DNA from: Allobaculum stercoricanis DSM 13633
GTDB taxonomy: Bacteria; Bacillota_I; Bacilli_A; Erysipelotrichales; Erysipelotrichaceae
NCBI RefSeq assembly: GCF_000384195.1
Contig: NZ_KB913034.1
Location: 396,745 to 460,744, forward strand
DNA length: 64,000 bases
Direction of reading: 5' to 3'
A program made the translations under genes and the position numbers. Under the pieces are notes generated by a model that was not told the origin of the DNA, made no database searches, and saw nothing but the letters and a program-made list of their open reading frames with translations. Below, piece by piece: positions 20,782 to 31,731 of the stretch (position 1 is its first letter; each line of letters begins with the position of its first letter).

Positions 20782-21498
20782 ATGATTGAATTAAAAAATG
20801 TGACGAAGCGTTTTGGAGATAAAGTTGCTGTTCAAGAAATGAATCTAGAAATTCCTTCTGGATCCATCACCGGCTTTATTGGCCCAAATGGGGCAGGGAA
20901 AACGACAACCATTAACATGATGACGGGAGTCCTTAGACCGGATAGTGGCCAAATTTTATTAAACGGCATCGATTTAGAAAAAAATCCTTTAGAAGCCAAA
21001 AAACAATTTGTGGTTGTTCCTGATTCACCAGATCTCTTTTTGCGTTTAACAGGACGTGAATATTGCGAACTGATGTCCAAGGTTTATGAAGTAGATCCAA
21101 CTGTGGCTCAAGAGCGGATTCAACAACTTGTAGAAGAGTTTGATTTGGTTAGTGCTTTTGATGATCAGATTAATAGTTATTCGCATGGGATGCGTCAAAA
21201 AGTCATTGTCATTGGTGCGCTAGTCGCCCAACCGGATATTTGGTTTTTAGATGAACCGATGACAGGTTTGGATCCAAATGCGAGTTATCTTTTAAAAGAA
21301 AGAATGCGCAAGCAAGCGCAAATGGGAAAAACTGTATTTTTCTCCACTCACGTCTTGGAAGTAGCCGAAAAACTTTGTGACAAAATCGTATTGATCAACA
21401 AAGGGCAAATTATTTATGAAGGTTCTTTAGAAGAGTTAAAGGATCGTCATGAAGGTCTTTCTTTAGAAGAAATCTTCTTACAGGAGATTAACAAATGA
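20782..21498 (+). CDS. ABC transporter ATP-binding protein
   Basis: ATPase of 238 aa for an ABC-2-like exporter. Walker A GPNGAGKTT is near residues 34-42, the signature is an atypical YSHGMRQK, Walker B is IWFLDEPMTGLD, and the switch histidine is in STHVLEVAEKL. AAGGAGG precedes ATG. It overlaps the permease by 4 nt (ATGA), so the two are made together. The substrate cannot be inferred. The absence of any resistance or peptide gene next to it gives no clue. Confidence 0.93.
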   Translation: MIELKNVTKRFGDKVAVQEMNLEIPSGSITGFIGPNGAGKTTTINMMTGVLRPDSGQILLNGIDLEKNPLEAKKQFVVVPDSPDLFLRLTGREYCELMSKVYEVDPTVAQERIQQLVEEFDLVSAFDDQINSYSHGMRQKVIVIGALVAQPDIWFLDEPMTGLDPNASYLLKERMRKQAQMGKTVFFSTHVLEVAEKLCDKIVLINKGQIIYEGSLEELKDRHEGLSLEEIFLQEINK

Positions 21499-23099
21499 AC
21501 AGGACATTATTGCTTTTTTCAATGATGAAGAAAAATACGCGGATGTTGCAACAAGGCAAACATCCAACATTGAGAAAAGTTGGGATGATATTTTTGATGA
21601 TCTATGTCGCTGCTGTATATGGCGGATTAGCCATTATGCAGTTTACGACACTGCTGAGTGCGGGGCTTATCGAGTTGGCGATTTCTGCTGCATTTGCGAC
21701 GTTAGTCGTATTCGTGGCTTTTCTTGTTGTGATGATGATCCCGACGATTTTCTATTTTTCGAATGATTTGAAAGTCTATTTGGCCATGCCATTTACACCA
21801 AATCAAATCATTGGGGCAAAAACAATGATCGTTGCGTATGGAATGACTCCAGTCATCGCCCTGGTGGCGGCTTGTTTTATCATCTCGGGAGTGATCAGCA
21901 ATACACTTGGCATTGCCCAATATATATTGATGACATTGAGTCTCTTTGCGGTTGGATATGCCGCAATTGTTGCCGTTGGTGTGATCGAGATTATATTGAT
22001 GCGCTTTATGCCTTTTTTTCGAGATAAAGATCGCTTTATGCTCATCGTGGGTGGTGTGGTCTCTATTGGTGTTGTCGTTTTGATGCTTGCTATTAATCGG
22101 ATGGACTTTGATGATATGACGCAGTTTAGCAGTCTGCATATTCCTCTCGAGTTTTTTCCACCAGCATGGGCGAGTTATCACTTAGTTGTCCATCCAAGTT
22201 TGTGGAATGCGCTTTTGGTGATTGTCAGCTTTGCAATATGTTTTGGATTATTCTGGTTGTGCGCAAAAACGCTTTATTTAGATATAGCGCAAAATGCTGC
22301 TATCCATGTTGCTAAAAAGAAAAAAGCAAAGACAACAGGAGCGTCAAATGCATCAACTTTATCGGTATTGATCAAGACGGAATTTAAAAACTTACTTCGT
22401 TCGCCGACTTATTTGATGAATAATGTGCTCAGCGGTTTTTTAGTACCGATTATTATGATGGTCAGTTTTTATGTTTCCTTCACGAAAGCAAGTGATTCTG
22501 CGATCAATATTTCAGAACTCTTACCACTGGTACTTGATAGTATTCAAATTGGTGAATTTTGGTTTGCGGCCTTGATTGGTATTTGTTGCGCATGGGTATT
22601 TACCAGTTTTAATATGATTGCGGCAACTGCAATTAGCCGTCAAGGACGAAATCGTTTACGCTGGATGTTATCGGCGCCAACGCCATTAACGATGCATCTT
22701 AAAGCCTATGTTTATGTGGGAACAATCTTTACGCTGATTAATACCGCTGTCTTTGTTGTCCCATTATTTATCTGGCTCAAGGTGAGTTGGGTCATGTGGT
22801 TAGGGTTAATTGTTGGTTTCGTTCCTTCTGTAGTTTTTGAAAACGTATTAAATTTGATGGTGGATTGCTATCATCCGTCGTTAGATTGGATGGATGAAAA
22901 CGAAGCGATCAAAAAGAATACGAACTCTTTGATTGGGATGTTCTTTATGGCCGTGCAGATGGTCATTGTCATTGTCCCTATTGTTTTGAATATCACACCT
23001 AAAATGATGGTGATGATCGCTTTAGGCGTAATGGTCATTGGCTGTTTCTTTATTCGCCCAATTTTAAACCATCTTTCCAAACGAATGATGGATATGTAA
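21495..23099 (+). CDS. ABC exporter permease, 534 aa, multi-spanning
   Basis: Very hydrophobic protein with about twelve transmembrane segments. A basic cytoplasmic loop near residue 270 (AKKKKAKTTGASNAS) splits two six-helix halves, as in large single-chain ABC-2-type permeases of Bacillota. It is co-translated with the upstream ATPase and the gene ends at a strong terminator, so the pair forms a complete exporter. The substrate is unknown. Confidence 0.88.
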   Translation: MNRTLLLFSMMKKNTRMLQQGKHPTLRKVGMIFLMIYVAAVYGGLAIMQFTTLLSAGLIELAISAAFATLVVFVAFLVVMMIPTIFYFSNDLKVYLAMPFTPNQIIGAKTMIVAYGMTPVIALVAACFIISGVISNTLGIAQYILMTLSLFAVGYAAIVAVGVIEIILMRFMPFFRDKDRFMLIVGGVVSIGVVVLMLAINRMDFDDMTQFSSLHIPLEFFPPAWASYHLVVHPSLWNALLVIVSFAICFGLFWLCAKTLYLDIAQNAAIHVAKKKKAKTTGASNASTLSVLIKTEFKNLLRSPTYLMNNVLSGFLVPIIMMVSFYVSFTKASDSAINISELLPLVLDSIQIGEFWFAALIGICCAWVFTSFNMIAATAISRQGRNRLRWMLSAPTPLTMHLKAYVYVGTIFTLINTAVFVVPLFIWLKVSWVMWLGLIVGFVPSVVFENVLNLMVDCYHPSLDWMDENEAIKKNTNSLIGMFFMAVQMVIVIVPIVLNITPKMMVMIALGVMVIGCFFIRPILNHLSKRMMDM

Positions 23100-23100
23100 T

Positions 23101-23130
23101 AAAAAAGATCGCTACGGCGATCTTTTTTTT
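23101..23130 (+). terminator. ABC exporter operon terminator
   Basis: AAAAAAGATCGC (23101-23112) pairs with GCGATCTTTTTTTT (23117-23130). The A- and T-flanks mean it can also serve the minus-strand gene that ends at 23148. Confidence 0.9.
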
Positions 23131-23147
23131 GTGAAAAATGAAAGAGA

Positions 23148-24152
23148 TTAAGAACGAATTGTTGGAATTGTTGAAGAGGGAATAAGGGGAGGAATGAGTG
23201 AATCGAGCAAGCTTTCTTGTGTCTGAATAACATTTTGGGTATGTTGTTGATTTTGACTTGTTTCAACTCGATCTTGGATAGATGCTTCTGTATTGGCTAA
23301 GTCATCTAATAATTGAATCATCGTTAAAGAAATATTGGTGATTCTTTTAAGTGATTGCACGAGAAACGATTCTTTTTTCTTCCATAAAGCAATGTAGGGA
23401 AATGAGTATTCAGAACAATCAATGCCCATACGTGAACATACGATATAACTTACTGATTCTGCTTCCATTTCCCGAATGGATTGCTTGCTAGCAAGCAGTT
23501 TTTCAAAATCATTAGTTGGCGTATGTAAACGTAGTTTTTCATGTAAAAAGACATGGGCACATTCATGTATCATCGTCTTAAAAGCTTGACGGGAATCACA
23601 CGTATCGTGAATATAAATTGTTTTGGATTCATACGAACATTTGCCAGTTGCTCCTGCTTCTAGCTTTGCGGGTTGTATTCGATAACCTAAGGCAGTTTCT
23701 AAACGGTTTTTAGCTTCATCAAAAATATCGCATTCGCCATGTAAAGTTTTCGGTTCCATGATCTTAGGTAAAGGACGCCCTTCTGTTTGCGAGATGTCAA
23801 AAACACAAACCCGACGAAAGCCAACCGTTGTTTCTTTTGTGGCAAGTTGGGTCACTTCATCGATGACTGTTTGTGTTTGGGTGATTGGCGCAAGAATTTT
23901 AATTCCTTTTTCGCCTTTTTTGACATGCCGTCCAAATGATTTCCATGTAGCATAGCCAGCGACAAAAGTGGCTTGGGGAAATTGTTTAAAGATCAATAAT
24001 AAATTGTGGACCGAATACGTTGGAAAGTGCGTCGCAACTTTTAAATAGTCACGATATTGTTTGGATGAAGTGAGCGCGTCGACATTTAGAATGAGCTCTT
24101 GAAGGAGATCTTCGACATTTGATTTTTCTAATGATGGATAAGTACTCGACAT
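23148..24152 (-). CDS. ArdC-like ssDNA-binding protein with zinc metallopeptidase motif
   Basis: Protein of 334 aa. The N-terminal part (about 10-125) resembles the ArdC/LtrC ssDNA-binding domain, including SVHNLLLIFKQFP, ATWKSFGRHVKKGEKGI and the aromatic VFDISQTEG. A metallopeptidase motif HECAHVFLHEK follows near residue 193, with a downstream REMEAESVSY that supplies the third zinc ligand. The C-terminal 60 residues are Gln/Thr/Pro-rich. ArdC-type proteins usually travel on conjugative plasmids, where they protect incoming DNA from restriction. Here it is a single chromosomal gene with TAGGAGGT before ATG and no conjugation neighbours in view. Confidence 0.85.
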   Translation of the reverse strand: MSSTYPSLEKSNVEDLLQELILNVDALTSSKQYRDYLKVATHFPTYSVHNLLLIFKQFPQATFVAGYATWKSFGRHVKKGEKGIKILAPITQTQTVIDEVTQLATKETTVGFRRVCVFDISQTEGRPLPKIMEPKTLHGECDIFDEAKNRLETALGYRIQPAKLEAGATGKCSYESKTIYIHDTCDSRQAFKTMIHECAHVFLHEKLRLHTPTNDFEKLLASKQSIREMEAESVSYIVCSRMGIDCSEYSFPYIALWKKKESFLVQSLKRITNISLTMIQLLDDLANTEASIQDRVETSQNQQHTQNVIQTQESLLDSLIPPLIPSSTIPTIRS

Positions 24153-24229
24153 AGTAATACCTCCTATTTAGTTGTGGTATGAAATGCGCGCTTTGTTTTT
24201 GAAAACCTAGAGAAGTGCAAGACAAACAT

Positions 24230-24264
24230 AAAAAAAGCGCTCTATCTCATTGTGAATAGAGCGC
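24230..24264 (-). terminator. terminator of the marR-ABC operon
   Basis: On the minus strand GCGCTCTAT...ATAGAGCGC is followed by TTTTTTT (plus-strand A-run 24230-24236). Confidence 0.92.
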
Positions 24265-24281
24265 AAAAACTAGACGCAAGA

Positions 24282-26168
24282 TTAATCGATTTCTAGAGCA
24301 CCAGTATAAAGCTGGTAGTAAATGCCTTTTTTTTCAATTAAGGAATCGTGGTTGCCACGTTCGATGATTCGACCTTGATCTAAAACCATAATCGCATCGG
24401 AGTTCATAATCGTGGATAAACGGTGGGCGATGACAAAGACAGTACGACCTTTCATCAGTTCATCCATTCCTTCTTGAACGAGTCGTTCAGTACGCGTATC
24501 GATACTTGATGTAGCTTCATCGAGAATCAATACTGGTGGATTGGCCACGGCAGCCCGGGCAATAGCGAGTAACTGACGCTGACCTTGAGATAAAGATTCA
24601 CCATTGGCATGGATATAAGTGTTATAGCCATTTTCGAGATGGTTGATGAAGCTGTCGGCACGAGCAAGTTTTGCGGCTGCGATACATTCTTCATCAGTCG
24701 CATCAAGTTTTCCAAAACGGATGTTATCCATAATCGTTCCAGAGAACAATTGCGTATCTTGTAAAACGACACCTAAAGAACGACGTAAGTCAGGTTTTTC
24801 GATCAGTTCAATATTGATGCCATCATAAGTGATCGTTCCTTTTTGAATGTCATAGAAACGATTGACCAAATTGGTAATTGTTGTTTTTCCAGCACCAGTT
24901 GCCCCAACTAAAGCTACTTTTTGTCCAGCATGTGCATAGAGGTTAATGTCATGCAAAACCGTTTTGTCTTCATTATAACCAAATGTAACATCGTCAAAGA
25001 TGACATCCCCTTTTAAAGGAACAAGTTCATAACCATTGTTAGAACGTGGGTGTTTCCAGCACCAATGGCCAGTATAATCTTTTGTTTCTACCCATTGATC
25101 ATTTTCGAGTTTAGTGCGAACTAAGGTTACGATGCCAGAATCACTTTCAGATGGTTCATCGAGAATTTCGAAAATACGAGCAGCACCAGCTTGGGACATA
25201 ATTACCGCATTGAGTTGTTGAGAGATTTGTGTGATTGGGTTGTTGAATGCTTTGTTTAACGATAACATTGCGGCAATTGTTCCGACTGTCATATTAAACA
25301 TGCCATGAATCGCAAAGTAACTACCGACGATCGCACATACAACATAAGAGACATAGCCAAAGTTCATGCAGATTGGCATTAAGATATTGGCAAATGTATT
25401 TGCTTTTGTGCTTGCTTGGCAAAGTGTATCGTTGATTTTGTCAAAATCTTCTTGCACTTGTTGTTCATGGGAGAAGACTTTGATTACACGAGAACCTTCG
25501 ATCATTTCTTCAATATATCCATTGACATGACCCAGTTCCCTTTGTTGTTGACGGAAATATTTTCCGGATTTGTGCGTGATCTTTTTCGCGATAAATAACA
25601 TCAGGATTGAGAAAGATAATGTGATTAACGCTAAGATCCAAGATAACGAGAACATGGAAATGATAACCATAATAATCGTAATTAAAGAGGAGAATACTTG
25701 TGGTATCGACGAAGAAATAGTTTGTCGTAATGTATCTGTATCGTTGGTATAGACGGACATAATGTCCCCGTGAGGATGAGTGTCAAAGTATTTGATGGGT
25801 AATGTTTGCATGTGAGCGAACAATCTTTCACGGACATTGTTTAATGTGCCTAAACTAATTTTGACAGTCAATCTGTTGAGAACATAAGAAGCAACAACGC
25901 CAATGGCGTAGATGACGATCATTTGGATGATCGCTGATAATAACGGGGAAAAATCTTTGGAGCTTGTTGCAAGCATTGGTGTGATGTAATCATCGATTAA
26001 ACGTTGTTGGAAGGCATTTCCATAAACGTTCGCGAATGAGTTGACACAGACCAAAATGGCGATGATGATAATTAACCATTTATAATCATTCCAAACCATT
26101 TTGAATACGCGCTTTAGGCCGTTTGGGTTCAATTTTGCTTTTTTGTTTGAAGTATTAGGCGTTGGCAT
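24282..26168 (-). CDS. ABC transporter, permease-ATPase fusion (subunit 2 of heterodimer)
   Basis: Half-transporter of 628 aa: six-helix exporter domain at about 30-340, then an ATPase with Walker A GATGAGKTT, signature LSQGQRQ and Walker B LILDEATSSID. The linker before the ATPase contains a 35-residue insert rich in Trp and Lys. I start it at the ATG at 26168, because AGGAG is 9 nt upstream; the frame extends into the previous gene but without signals. It overlaps the previous gene by 14 nt, so the two halves are co-translated and likely form a heterodimeric multidrug-type exporter. Confidence 0.93.
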   Translation of the reverse strand: MPTPNTSNKKAKLNPNGLKRVFKMVWNDYKWLIIIIAILVCVNSFANVYGNAFQQRLIDDYITPMLATSSKDFSPLLSAIIQMIVIYAIGVVASYVLNRLTVKISLGTLNNVRERLFAHMQTLPIKYFDTHPHGDIMSVYTNDTDTLRQTISSSIPQVFSSLITIIMVIISMFSLSWILALITLSFSILMLFIAKKITHKSGKYFRQQQRELGHVNGYIEEMIEGSRVIKVFSHEQQVQEDFDKINDTLCQASTKANTFANILMPICMNFGYVSYVVCAIVGSYFAIHGMFNMTVGTIAAMLSLNKAFNNPITQISQQLNAVIMSQAGAARIFEILDEPSESDSGIVTLVRTKLENDQWVETKDYTGHWCWKHPRSNNGYELVPLKGDVIFDDVTFGYNEDKTVLHDINLYAHAGQKVALVGATGAGKTTITNLVNRFYDIQKGTITYDGINIELIEKPDLRRSLGVVLQDTQLFSGTIMDNIRFGKLDATDEECIAAAKLARADSFINHLENGYNTYIHANGESLSQGQRQLLAIARAAVANPPVLILDEATSSIDTRTERLVQEGMDELMKGRTVFVIAHRLSTIMNSDAIMVLDQGRIIERGNHDSLIEKKGIYYQLYTGALEID

Positions 26169-27897
26169 CTGTGTCATCTCCTTTCTGTTGTGCTTGCCAA
26201 GTTGTGCGATAAATTTCGTTGGACTTGAGCAATTCTTCATGAGTACCCATTGCATTGAAGTGACCGTTATCTAAAACTAAGATTTGATCGGCATCCTGCA
26301 AGGAGCTAATTCGTTGGGAAATAATAATTTTTGTTGTATCTGGAATTTTTGTACGGAATGCTTCGCGGATGAGAAAGTCAGTTTTTGTATCAACTGCGGA
26401 AGTGGAGTCATCCAAAATTAAGATTTTTGGCTTTTTCAGCAGTGCACGAGCAATACAAAGCCGTTGTCTTTGACCACCGGAAACGTTAGTGCCGCCTTGT
26501 TCAATATAAGTGTCGTATTGGTCTGGCATACGTTGGATGAATTCATCTGCTTGCGCAAGACGACAAGCTTCCATGATTTCTTCATCGGTTGCATGTTCGT
26601 CACCCCAACGCATGTTTTCTTTGATTGTTCCGGAGAACAATACGTTTTTCTGTAAAACCATGGCAACAGAATCGCGCAGTGTTTTTAAATCATATTCTTT
26701 AACATTGACACCACCAACACGAACTTCACCACTTGTAACGTCATAAAGACGAGGAATTAAGCTAACGAGTGAAGTTTTTGAGGAACCAGTTCCCCCTAAA
26801 ATACCTAAAGTTGAACCAGTTGGAATCGAGAAATCAATGTCCCGTAAAACGTAGTGACCATCCACTTGTGGCGTGTAATTGAAATAAACATGATCAAACT
26901 CGATCGAGCCATCTTTAACTGTTGTTTGACCATTTTCAGGGGATTCAAGATAGGAAACTTGATTGATGACTTCGGCAATACGATTAGCACTTGCTGTAGA
27001 CATGGTTAACATGACTAAAATCATGGAGAACATCATTAAAGACATTAATAAGTTCATCACATAGGAGAACAACGAGAATAAATAACCAACTTCCATTGTT
27101 CCATCAACGATGTAATGAGCACCGAACCATGAGATTAACAACATACAGGAATAGACTGCAATTTGAACAAATGGTTGGTTGAGAATCATCAATAATTCAG
27201 CCTTACGGTTGACGTCGTAAATGTCTTGGGAACGTTTGTTGAAGCGTTCGATGACATAGTCTTCACGAACAAATGATTTAATTGGACGAATACCGGAAAT
27301 GTTTTCTTGGATTTCTTCGTTTAAGTTGTCATACATCTTGAACATTTTTTTGAAAACTGGGCCAGCTTTTTTAATTAACACACCAATAGATAAAGCAAGG
27401 CAAACAAGGACGACGAGTAACCAGCAAGCAATTTTCCAGTTCAAATAGAAAACCATGCATAATGCCATGATAAAGTTCAAAGGAGAGCGGACCGCAATAC
27501 GGATCAGCATTTGGAACGAGTTTTGAACGTTATTAACATCTGTCGTTAAACGGGTAATTAAACCACCTGTGGAATACTCATCAATATTCATAAACGAAAA
27601 GTTTTGAATATTTTTAAATTCAGCAGCGCGTAGGTTTTTACCAAAACCGGCTGCGGCAATTGCGGCATATCGGCCGGACATCGCACCACAAAATAAAGCA
27701 AGAATTGCGATGATTAACATTAATGATCCATATCGAATGACGATATCGATATTACTGGGCGTGATTCCTTCATCGACCATTTTGGACATAAAGAATGGAA
27801 TCAAAATATCTAAGAAAACTTCTAAGCTGACGAAGACGGGGGTAAGAATTGTCTCTTTTTTATACCCTTTAATCTGTTTGGCTAGAGTGGAAATCAC
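26155..27897 (-). CDS. ABC transporter, permease-ATPase fusion (subunit 1 of heterodimer)
   Basis: Half-transporter of 580 aa with a six-helix membrane domain (about 15-310) and an ATPase. The nucleotide site is degenerate: Walker A reads GGTGSSKTS, where G-x-G-K is usual, and Walker B LILDDSTSAVD has Asp in place of the catalytic Glu. The signature NVSGGQRQR is intact. This is the pattern of heterodimeric exporters with one non-hydrolysing site, completed by the partner gene. GTG start at 27897 follows AAAGGAGG. MarR is directly upstream and overlapping, so export is likely induced by a MarR ligand. Confidence 0.94.
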   Translation of the reverse strand: MISTLAKQIKGYKKETILTPVFVSLEVFLDILIPFFMSKMVDEGITPSNIDIVIRYGSLMLIIAILALFCGAMSGRYAAIAAAGFGKNLRAAEFKNIQNFSFMNIDEYSTGGLITRLTTDVNNVQNSFQMLIRIAVRSPLNFIMALCMVFYLNWKIACWLLVVLVCLALSIGVLIKKAGPVFKKMFKMYDNLNEEIQENISGIRPIKSFVREDYVIERFNKRSQDIYDVNRKAELLMILNQPFVQIAVYSCMLLISWFGAHYIVDGTMEVGYLFSLFSYVMNLLMSLMMFSMILVMLTMSTASANRIAEVINQVSYLESPENGQTTVKDGSIEFDHVYFNYTPQVDGHYVLRDIDFSIPTGSTLGILGGTGSSKTSLVSLIPRLYDVTSGEVRVGGVNVKEYDLKTLRDSVAMVLQKNVLFSGTIKENMRWGDEHATDEEIMEACRLAQADEFIQRMPDQYDTYIEQGGTNVSGGQRQRLCIARALLKKPKILILDDSTSAVDTKTDFLIREAFRTKIPDTTKIIISQRISSLQDADQILVLDNGHFNAMGTHEELLKSNEIYRTTWQAQQKGDDTDANA

Positions 27898-28360
27898 AAT
27901 CTAAAACCTCCTTTTCAAGTAAGTTATTGACGATGGTCTGTAAAAACATCGTTCCAGATTCAATTTCTTCATGGCTTAAGCCTTTTAACATCGCTTCTTC
28001 AGCGTTATCAATAATTACGCGAACATTTTCGAGTTGCTCAATTCCTAACTGAGTGAGTTCGATGTTATGAATACGACGATCATTCTTAGAAACAACTCGC
28101 TGAATAAGATTTTTGGCTTCTAACCGATCGAGCAATGAAGAAATAGTGGGATTAGATACTTTGAAATGTGCTTGTAAATCTTTTTGAATAATTTCTCGAT
28201 TTTTTAGGCGATTGGATTGTAAGAAAACGAGGACATCAAATTGTGTTTTAGTTAAATCTTCAGCACGTAATTGATTGTCGATTTTAGTTCTGATGATGTG
28301 CTGTAAAGATCCAATAAGGAAACTAACATGTGGTTTATTTTGTTGAGCTGATAAATCCAT
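27869..28360 (-). CDS. MarR-family transcriptional regulator
   Basis: Winged-helix regulator of 163 aa. The HTH region FKVSNPTISSLLDRLEAKNLI (recognition helix and wing entry) is followed by the wing RVVSKNDRRIHNIELTQLG, typical of MarR. Helices at both ends would form the dimer interface. AAAGGAG precedes ATG. The stop overlaps the GTG of the first ABC gene, so it is the first gene of a three-gene operon and most likely represses its own promoter at 28619-28647. The inducer is unknown. Confidence 0.94.
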   Translation of the reverse strand: MDLSAQQNKPHVSFLIGSLQHIIRTKIDNQLRAEDLTKTQFDVLVFLQSNRLKNREIIQKDLQAHFKVSNPTISSLLDRLEAKNLIQRVVSKNDRRIHNIELTQLGIEQLENVRVIIDNAEEAMLKGLSHEEIESGTMFLQTIVNNLLEKEVLDCDFHSSQTD

Positions 28361-28523
28361 AAGCTCTCCTTTCTATTTCAATGTTTAACATCGATTAATA
28401 TGAATCTCGAAATGAAAGACGAGAACATAAATAATGGATGAAAAGGTTGAATGAGATCCTATTTTCTTTTACAGAAATTCACGACATGATGAAATGATAG
28501 GAAAGACTTATAAAGAAAAAATG

Positions 28524-28549
28524 CCGCGATATTCATTTATGAATAGGCG
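28524..28549. promoter_or_regulatory. inverted repeat in marR leader, candidate operator
   Basis: CCGC..TATTCAT-TT-ATGAATA..GCGG forms a near-perfect dyad between the promoter and the marR start. It could be the MarR operator or an RNA hairpin; no T-run follows, so it is not a terminator. Confidence 0.4.
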
Positions 28550-28618
28550 GAATAAGGATCGAATAAGCTAGAAAAAGAATGCTTTTTATACATATCACTC
28601 TATATAATAGCTTGCTAC

Positions 28619-28647
28619 ATATTAAGTTTTAGGGAAGAAAATGTCAA
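28619..28647 (-). promoter_or_regulatory. sigma-A promoter of the marR-ABC operon
   Basis: On the minus strand TTGACA (28642-28647), a 17-bp spacer and TAATAT (28619-28624). The predicted start near 28612 gives an unusually long 5' leader of about 250 nt. Confidence 0.75.
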
Positions 28648-28694
28648 CGCGCTTGCTCATGGAAATCAGTAAAAAAATGGGGTTAAAAACCATA

Positions 28695-28731
28695 CAAAAA
28701 AAGAGGTAATAAGTATATACTTTTACCTCTT
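28695..28731 (-). terminator. terminator of the EFR1 gene
   Basis: On the minus strand AAGAGGTAA pairs with TTACCTCTT and is followed by TTTTTTT. Confidence 0.9.
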
Positions 28732-28772
28732 AAATGGATATTAAATTGATCTAATGAATTGATATTTTATCT

Positions 28773-29537
28773 TTATAGGAATAATTCGTTTTCCTTCCGA
28801 GAAGAAATTACACCTTTGACTCTTTCAATGAGTTGAGCAAGTTGTTCAGGGTTGATTGAACGTGCTTGAACAGGACATTTGACAACGCATCGCATGCAGG
28901 AAATGCAATGATGTGGATCGGTTTGATTGGGTCTTGTAGGATCGATAGCTTGAACAGGACAAAGGCTAGCACATTGTCCACATTGCAGGCAGGCATCGCT
29001 TGTAATTGGAAGCATTCCACCGCCTGCTTGTTTATAAGGACGGTTTCCAGGAAGGAACTCGATCGATAAATCTGAGATCTTAGAGTCTAGCTTTGCTTGA
29101 ATTTGATGCACAAAATTTTGGAGATCTTCTTCATCGTTTTTGTCAGGACGAGTGGTCGCAAACTGAGTCATAATCGAGTGTTTAGCCACTGAAGCAATCG
29201 CACCGATGACATTCAACTGACATTGATTTGCCAGATCAAATAATTCTATAAGCGTATCGTCATAGGCGCGATTACCATAAACACAAACTAAAACACAATG
29301 GGCATGATGACCTTGAATTTGTACAATCCGTTTTGCGGCTAAAGCAGGAACACGTCCGGCATAGCAAGGAACGGCAAGAATAACAAGATCATCGCTATCA
29401 ATATGGAAGGTCGAAAAATCTAGTGTTGGATTAGTTAAATCAATTGTTGCGAAAGGAACATTCCAAGCGTTGCTTAAAATATCAACGACTTTTTGTGTTC
29501 CACCCGTAGGGCTAAATACGATTTGAGTCATATGCAT
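28773..29537 (-). CDS. EFR1-type flavodoxin-like protein with ferredoxin domain
   Basis: Protein of 254 aa. The N-terminal flavodoxin-like domain begins with the FMN-phosphate loop FSPTGGTQKV and includes AVPCYAGRVP and VYGNRAYDD. The C-terminal part holds two 4Fe-4S cluster motifs: CLQCGQCASLCP and CISCMRCVVKCP, each CxxCxxCxxxCP. Such EFR1-family proteins are cytoplasmic electron carriers in anaerobes; the partner is unknown. GGAGAAAG precedes ATG 29537; a second in-frame ATG lies two codons later. The gene is monocistronic with its own terminator. It suggests an anaerobic lifestyle. Confidence 0.92.
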   Translation of the reverse strand: MHMTQIVFSPTGGTQKVVDILSNAWNVPFATIDLTNPTLDFSTFHIDSDDLVILAVPCYAGRVPALAAKRIVQIQGHHAHCVLVCVYGNRAYDDTLIELFDLANQCQLNVIGAIASVAKHSIMTQFATTRPDKNDEEDLQNFVHQIQAKLDSKISDLSIEFLPGNRPYKQAGGGMLPITSDACLQCGQCASLCPVQAIDPTRPNQTDPHHCISCMRCVVKCPVQARSINPEQLAQLIERVKGVISSRKENELFL

Positions 29538-29997
29538 ATTCTTTCTCCAATCTATTGTGATCTTTATTATATGGCCTTCATGGATGATTATTGCTAAATA
29601 AATGAGAATGGGTGTTATTGATTATTGAATACAACTTAGAAAGATGTCATATCAGAGAAAAGATCATAGAGAAAGTATAAATCGTTTATTTTTTTAAAAG
29701 AGGGATCCACAAATAAAGAAAAAGATAAAAATCAACAAAAAAATAAAGATCAAAACGAAGAATTAATAACTCTTTATGAGAAGTATATAATTCAGTATGA
29801 ATAAAATCTGAAAAAAATAATCCGAAAAAACACGATAGGTAAAGCAAGCACTAATAAAAGTGAATTTTTTTTAAAAATAGGCTTGCAAAGAGATGGGATA
29901 TGTGGTTGAATAGTCGAGCACTCACCGAGCGGCAAGCAAGTGAGGGCCCGACAAAGACTTGGAAAACAACACGAAATAAAGAAATTCAAATTTCGAG
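29538..29997. other. upstream region of the rRNA operon, no gene
   Basis: AT-rich, with no supported coding frame. It must contain the promoter of the divergent EFR1 gene, and may contain a second rRNA promoter (TTGCAA near 29882 with a weak -10), but I could not establish one. Confidence 0.5.
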
Positions 29998-30026
29998 TTG
30001 ACAATCCAAATCTCAAGCGGTATAGT
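29998..30026 (+). promoter_or_regulatory. rRNA operon promoter
   Basis: TTGACA (29998-30003), exact 17-bp spacer, TATAGT (30021-30026). Transcription would start near 30033, about 170 nt before 16S rRNA. Confidence 0.85.
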
Positions 30027-30065
30027 AAACAAGCTTTTTGACCGGGTAGCCGGTTGAAAACAGAT

Positions 30066-30079
30066 GGCTCTTTGAAAAC
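30066..30079 (+). promoter_or_regulatory. boxA antitermination element in rRNA leader
   Basis: GGCTCTTTGAAAAC resembles the Nus-factor boxA of rRNA leaders. A similar GATCTTTGAAAA occurs in the 16S-23S spacer at 31831. Confidence 0.7.
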
Positions 30080-30203
30080 TCAATGACAGACAATTCAAAT
30101 TCGATAAAAATTATACAACGTCGATTCTGAACAAAAACACTTAATATACTTCAATATATCATTTCACGAAATAAATAAACGCAAATGCGTTTGAGTCAAT
30201 ATC

Positions 30204-31731
<1,528 letters not shown>

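Noticed and set aside
21702..22181. 159-codon antisense frame inside the ABC permease
   Set aside because: His/Asn/Lys-rich translation typical of the complement of a hydrophobic membrane gene.
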